64,000 nt of DNA, taken from the NCBI RefSeq assembly GCF_041431415.1, contig NZ_CP107845.1, forward strand, positions 1,674,001 through 1,738,000, in the 5' to 3' direction. Below are positions 62,228 through 64,000 of this stretch, in pieces. The position numbers and the translations under genes are program-made. Positions within the stretch are counted from its first letter, which is position 1. Each line of letters starts with the position of its first letter. The notes under the pieces were generated by a model that saw only the letters and a program-made list of their open reading frames with translations, searched no databases and was not told the DNA's origin. The DNA comes from Streptomyces sp. NBC_00513. Its GTDB lineage: Bacteria > Actinomycetota > Actinomycetes > Streptomycetales > Streptomycetaceae.

Positions 62228-62685
62228 CGGAGAACCGCCTTGAAGGTCTCGTAATGGTCGTCCGTGTAGAAGAACTCCCCGCCCTCGCCCGTCACGATCC
62301 GCCGGGCCCCGCGGTCGCGCGCCCCCGGTGTCGTCACGGTGAACTCGTGGTAGTGACCGCGCTTCTGCCGGGGCAGTGCCTTCTCGAAGTTCCCGAAGAC
62401 GGTCCCGTCCTGCCGGTACGGGTACGGCCCGCCCTTGTCGATCAGCGCCAGCACGTCACGCGCCTGCCGCGGCAGCGCGTCCGCGCGTACCGTGGCCATC
62501 CCCTTCGCCCACTTCGGCACGGCGGCGTCGCCCCCGATGGGGGCGGAAGCCGAGCCGGAGGCAGGCGTGGCGGCGGTGGGCGCGGGATTCTTCGCGCCGC
62601 AGCCCGCCGCACCGACCAGCGCGACACAGAGGAACAGCGCCCCCAGCACACGCAGCAACGATCGGGGCACGTTCCGAAAGATCAT
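62224..62685 (-). CDS. RNase Sa/barnase-type ribonuclease with lipoprotein signal
   Basis: A 153-residue protein with a lipobox VGAAGCG (Cys about residue 29), an Ala/Pro-rich linker and a C-terminal guanyl-specific RNase domain. GPYPYRQDGTVFGNFEKALP matches RNase Sa. The catalytic residues are Glu in YHEFTVTTPG, Arg in ARRIVTGEG and His in YTDDHYETF. Most Streptomyces RNase Sa enzymes are freely secreted with a disulfide; here the paired Cys are missing and a lipid anchor is predicted instead. The downstream barstar protects the cell. Confidence 0.92.
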   Translation of the reverse strand: MIFRNVPRSLLRVLGALFLCVALVGAAGCGAKNPAPTAATPASGSASAPIGGDAAVPKWAKGMATVRADALPRQARDVLALIDKGGPYPYRQDGTVFGNFEKALPRQKRGHYHEFTVTTPGARDRGARRIVTGEGGEFFYTDDHYETFKAVLR

Positions 62686-62734
62686 GCACCGATCGTGCCA
62701 AATATCCGATTCGCTCGCGAATCGCCCGGTGGCC

Positions 62735-62956
62735 TCAGAGCGCGGCCATCTTGGTGTAGGGACTCAGGATTCGTTTCTGGACCGACCCGAAGTCGACGAG
62801 AACGGCGATCCCCTCCTCGATACCGACGACACGGCCGAGACCGTGTTCGTCGTGAGTAACCCGGTCGCCCACGTTGAAGTGCCGCAAGGGCGCTTCCACA
62901 GGGGCCTTGAACGGGCTGGACGGCAAATGGCGGCGAGGTACTGCTGACTTTGTCAT
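62735..62956 (-). CDS. Small Tudor/CarD-like protein (UvrD C-terminal-domain type)
   Basis: A 73-residue protein: FNVGDRVTHDEHGLGRVVGIEEGIAVLVDFGSVQKRILSPYTKM (given in overview) is a single SH3/Tudor-like beta barrel resembling the RNA-polymerase-binding C-terminal domain of UvrD/PcrA and the CarD N-terminal domain. It may contact RNA polymerase. ATG at 62956 lies near AGTTCC-type leader without a good ribosome site; a longer frame is read-through of the regulator gene. Confidence 0.7.
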   Translation of the reverse strand: MTKSAVPRRHLPSSPFKAPVEAPLRHFNVGDRVTHDEHGLGRVVGIEEGIAVLVDFGSVQKRILSPYTKMAAL

Positions 62957-63051
62957 TGAACCCAGTATGCGCCCCACAGGCCGCCTCACGGTCCGCCGTT
63001 CGGATCTCAATTCCGGCACCATCCGCACCACCGACCCCCGACGGGGCCCGG

Positions 63052-64000
63052 TCAGTCGTCCGGGTCGGCCCGCTCCAGCGCCGGCCGCAGCCCCGGCGCG
63101 GATTCGGTGAGCAGGTAGTCGGCCACCGCCGTGTCCGTGACGAGGCTGGTCACCAGGCCCGACCGGAGCACGGCCCCGATCGCGGAGGCCTTGCGCAGCC
63201 CGCCCGCGATGGCCACGACCTCGGGGATCCGGCGCAGTCGATCCGCCTCGACGGTGATGCACCGTTCGCCCAGGTCCCGTCCGACCCGACGACCCTCGGC
63301 GTCGAACAGATGCGCGGACATCTCGGCGGCGACGCCCAAGGAGGCGTAGTGCTCCCGTTCCTCGTCCGTCAGCATGTCGTGGACCGTGGAGATGCCCGTC
63401 TCCCAGGAACCGATGGAGACGGCCGCGACGGTCACCTTGTCGAAGTACTCGAAGGCGCGCGCGATGCCCGTCTGACCGCGCAGCGCGGCGGCCGTCGCCG
63501 GGTCGGGCAGCAGCATGGGGGCGTAGATGGGGTGCGCGTCGCCGCCGGAGACCTGCGCGGCCCTGCGTACGGCCTCCACGGAGCCGCGCTCGGCGGTCCC
63601 CGCGTCGTACACGCCGGTCAGCTGGACCACCGTGCAGGGAGGCAGGCGGTGCAGGGAGGCGGCCATGTGAATGGTCGACCTGCCCCACGCCAGACCCAGT
63701 ACGTCGCCCTCGTTGACGAGCTCGCCGAGGAGGTCGGCCGCGACCGCGCCGAGGTTCTCCGGGTCGGGAGCGTCCTCGGTCGCGTCGGCCGGCGACTCCA
63801 CGACGACCGCGTGGCGCAACCCGTACCGGGCCCGGAGCGCGTCCGACCGCTCCGCGTCCAGCTCGGCCGGGACCCGGATCTCGATGCGCACGAGATCGCG
63901 TTCCAGCGCCGTCTCCAGGACCCGGGCCACCTTGAAGCGGCTCACGCCGAACTCCTCGGCGATCTGGATCTTGGACTTTCCCTCCAGGTAGAAGCGGCGC
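63052..64000 (-). CDS. SorC/DeoR-type sugar-binding transcriptional regulator (N-terminus cut by window edge)
   Basis: The reading frame is open to the right edge, so the start lies beyond 64000. Visible at the N-terminal side is the end of a helix-turn-helix (KSKIQIAEEFGVSRFKVARVL). A SorC-type sugar-phosphate-binding domain follows, with VLGLAWGRSTIHMAASLH, VQLTGVYDAG, VSIGSWETGISTVHD and IPEVVAIAGGLRKASAIGAVL. About 315 residues are present, nearly the whole protein. The ligand is unknown. The stop precedes the Tudor-like gene by 95 bases. Confidence 0.9.
   Translation of the reverse strand, partial: RRFYLEGKSKIQIAEEFGVSRFKVARVLETALERDLVRIEIRVPAELDAERSDALRARYGLRHAVVVESPADATEDAPDPENLGAVAADLLGELVNEGDVLGLAWGRSTIHMAASLHRLPPCTVVQLTGVYDAGTAERGSVEAVRRAAQVSGGDAHPIYAPMLLPDPATAAALRGQTGIARAFEYFDKVTVAAVSIGSWETGISTVHDMLTDEEREHYASLGVAAEMSAHLFDAEGRRVGRDLGERCITVEADRLRRIPEVVAIAGGLRKASAIGAVLRSGLVTSLVTDTAVADYLLTESAPGLRPALERADPDD

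Overview
The window is high-GC actinobacterial DNA and almost certainly a Streptomyces chromosome. The evidence is third-position G/C use, many GTG and some TTG starts, stop-start overlaps, several probable leaderless promoters (TAGNNT six or seven bases before the start codon), a WhiB protein, an ECF41 sigma factor, a DasR-type chitinase promoter and a second hemC next to a GuaB1-type gene. From memory, the left half resembles the S. coelicolor region around the riboflavin operon; this could not be checked here.

Left part (1-31 kb): an FMN-riboswitch-controlled riboflavin operon (ribD-ribE-ribM-ribBA, minus strand, running off the left edge). Next come a secreted GH18 chitinase with two dre-like repeats at its promoter, an ECF41 sigma factor with its epimerase target and a matching promoter inside its own 3' end, and a ROK repressor divergent from an MFS transporter. 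Then follow a uracil/xanthine permease, a DUF5995 protein, and a lysine 2-monooxygenase/5-aminovaleramidase pair (davB, davA) that probably works with a cationic amino-acid permease and an Lrp regulator further right. After these are a glutathionyl-hydroquinone-reductase-like gene behind a cysteine-type leader peptide, a GNAT, a WhiB, secreted proteins, a LytTR two-component system interleaved with an SSS-family symporter, hemC2 and guaB1.

Central accessory part (31-58 kb): 27 consecutive minus-strand genes in which no gap exceeds 82 bases and many neighbours overlap. The head is a promoter region with four related 12-13-base half-sites forming two inverted repeats. From the head, the genes are: a DJ-1/PfpI protein, a ThDP decarboxylase-like enzyme, three SnoaL-like proteins, a GMC oxidoreductase, a second DJ-1 protein, a VOC protein, an AGE-like sugar enzyme, then STAS - GlgX - STAS - RsbW-like kinase - PP2C phosphatase - MinD-like ATPase. 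After these come a third DJ-1 protein, an aldehyde dehydrogenase, an F420-reductase-like protein, a complete three-subunit molybdenum hydroxylase, an MFS transporter, a cNMP-domain histidine kinase and an NTF2-like protein. A hairpin follows, then a TMEM175-like channel, an IS701-like transposase relative that has lost catalytic acids, and XdhC, the maturation factor for the molybdenum enzyme. I infer a carbonyl/aldehyde and sugar redox programme under sigma-type partner-switching control. The product or substrate is unknown. This block is the best candidate for an undescribed system.

Right part (58-64 kb), mostly housekeeping or stress genes: a UBP zinc finger overlapping a receiver/thioredoxin-reductase-like fusion that lacks the redox CxxC, a leaderless protein of unknown function, an antibiotic-monooxygenase-domain gene overlapping a group II truncated haemoglobin, an RNase Sa-like lipoprotein overlapping its barstar, a Tudor/CarD-like mini-protein and the C-terminal part of a SorC-type sugar regulator cut by the right edge. 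No tRNA, rRNA, CRISPR array, complete insertion sequence or attachment site was seen.
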